Positions 63,635-64,000 of a stretch of 64,000 nt of DNA are shown piece by piece. Numbering within the stretch: position 1 is the stretch's first letter; each line of letters begins with the position of its first letter. The notes below the pieces were generated by a model that was not told the origin of the DNA, ran no database searches, and was given only the letters and a program-made list of their open reading frames with translations. Origin of the DNA: Megalonaias nervosa (Eukaryota > Mollusca > Bivalvia > Unionida > Unionidae); contig JAECUM010000850.1 of assembly GCA_016617855.1 (NCBI GenBank), positions 186,001 through 250,000 on the forward strand, read 5' to 3'. The translations under genes were made by a program, and so were the position numbers.

Positions 63635-64000
63635 ACTTTTACATCACATCATTTAGAATCCCATATATTGATTGATGTGATGTATAAGCTAATATACCTA
63701 TATCACATAATTTAAAAACAAGTGTCTGTAAATTGCTTTAATGGACCCCATTTGCTTTTGGTTTCCAACACTGTTAGTGTGTATTGATCCAATACATAAA
63801 CATACATCTCTGTATGTTGGCATGTTGTGCTGGCAGACTGTCTTATTACCACATATTTACTGAAATTAACACCTTGTGATAACAATGTTTCATCATCAGT
63901 GTGGTTCTGTCTATTCTGCATTTTACAAACTTTACTAGCAGTGAGTGTAACTTAATGTGTTGTCAACCTTTAACTGATGACATTATCAGCGCTTGTTCAT

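Larger units (their letters stand above)
25023..64000 (+). other. CASK: CASK intron continuing past the window (at least 39 kb)
   Basis: It begins at the gtaagt donor and no downstream CASK exon is identified. It contains the 2.9 kb TIR element, a 0.3 kb foldback element, the SAP-SWIM-YqaJ pseudogene, the THAP relic, SINEs, degenerate tandem repeats, a MULE relic, a 58-bp minisatellite, the ORF block at 49.3-51.7 kb and four more MITE copies. Stretches where I see only AT-rich, non-coding sequence: 28900-30980, 31300-32600, 36500-37370, 37470-38930, 39540-40830, 41400-45240, 51750-54720, 55260-57690, 58430-59150, 59525-62400 and 62640-63425. Confidence 0.7.

Noticed and set aside
25023..64000. 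Search for the third CASK kinase exon (expected MDGADLCFEIV-like)
   Set aside because: No acceptor followed by this reading was found. Strings with atggatgg, for example at 37192, continue into unrelated sequence.

Overview
The window looks like about 64 kb of an AT-rich lophotrochozoan, most probably bivalve mollusc, nuclear genome. It sits almost entirely inside introns of one host gene. Two plus-strand exons (5708-5820 and 24917-25022) encode consecutive pieces of the CaM-kinase-like domain of CASK (Lin-2/CAKI). They have correct splice sites and compatible phases, separated by a 19.1 kb intron. No first CASK exon was found upstream, and no third kinase exon in the 39 kb downstream. The mollusc assignment is inference, from the transposon families present and the AT-rich, microsatellite-rich introns.

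Everything else is intron or the mobile elements and repeats that fill it. Left part (1-25 kb): a 27-bp minisatellite at the left edge; four copies of a ~210-bp TA-flanked, TIR-bounded double-hairpin MITE (four more copies lie at 38.9, 59.3, 62.4 and 63.4 kb); a decayed Penelope-like retroelement (10.8-13.0 kb) with a 70-bp snap-back at its 5' end; an antisense SGNH-hydrolase plus zinc-knuckle relic (14.9-15.9 kb); an L2-like LINE 3' end; a 32-bp minisatellite split by a foldback element; and a tRNA-headed SINE.

Middle part (25-37 kb): a 2.9 kb TIR element whose ends resemble those of the MITE; a 0.3 kb foldback element; a broken SAP-SWIM-YqaJ (lambda-exonuclease-type nuclease) gene whose nuclease part is intact; and a THAP-like transposase 5' relic on the opposite strand.

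Right part (37-64 kb): more SINEs; degenerate tandem repeats; a MULE transposase C-terminal relic (47.7-48.3 kb); a 58-bp minisatellite; and at 49.3-51.7 kb a compact block of short, tightly packed, mostly minus-strand unspliced ORFs, with a CCHC zinc-knuckle reading on the plus strand. This last block is the least explained part of the window and may be a fossil of a Maverick/Polinton-like, virus-related element. Apart from the CASK exons no gene looks both intact and host-encoded. All family calls rest on motif recognition by eye, without database searches.
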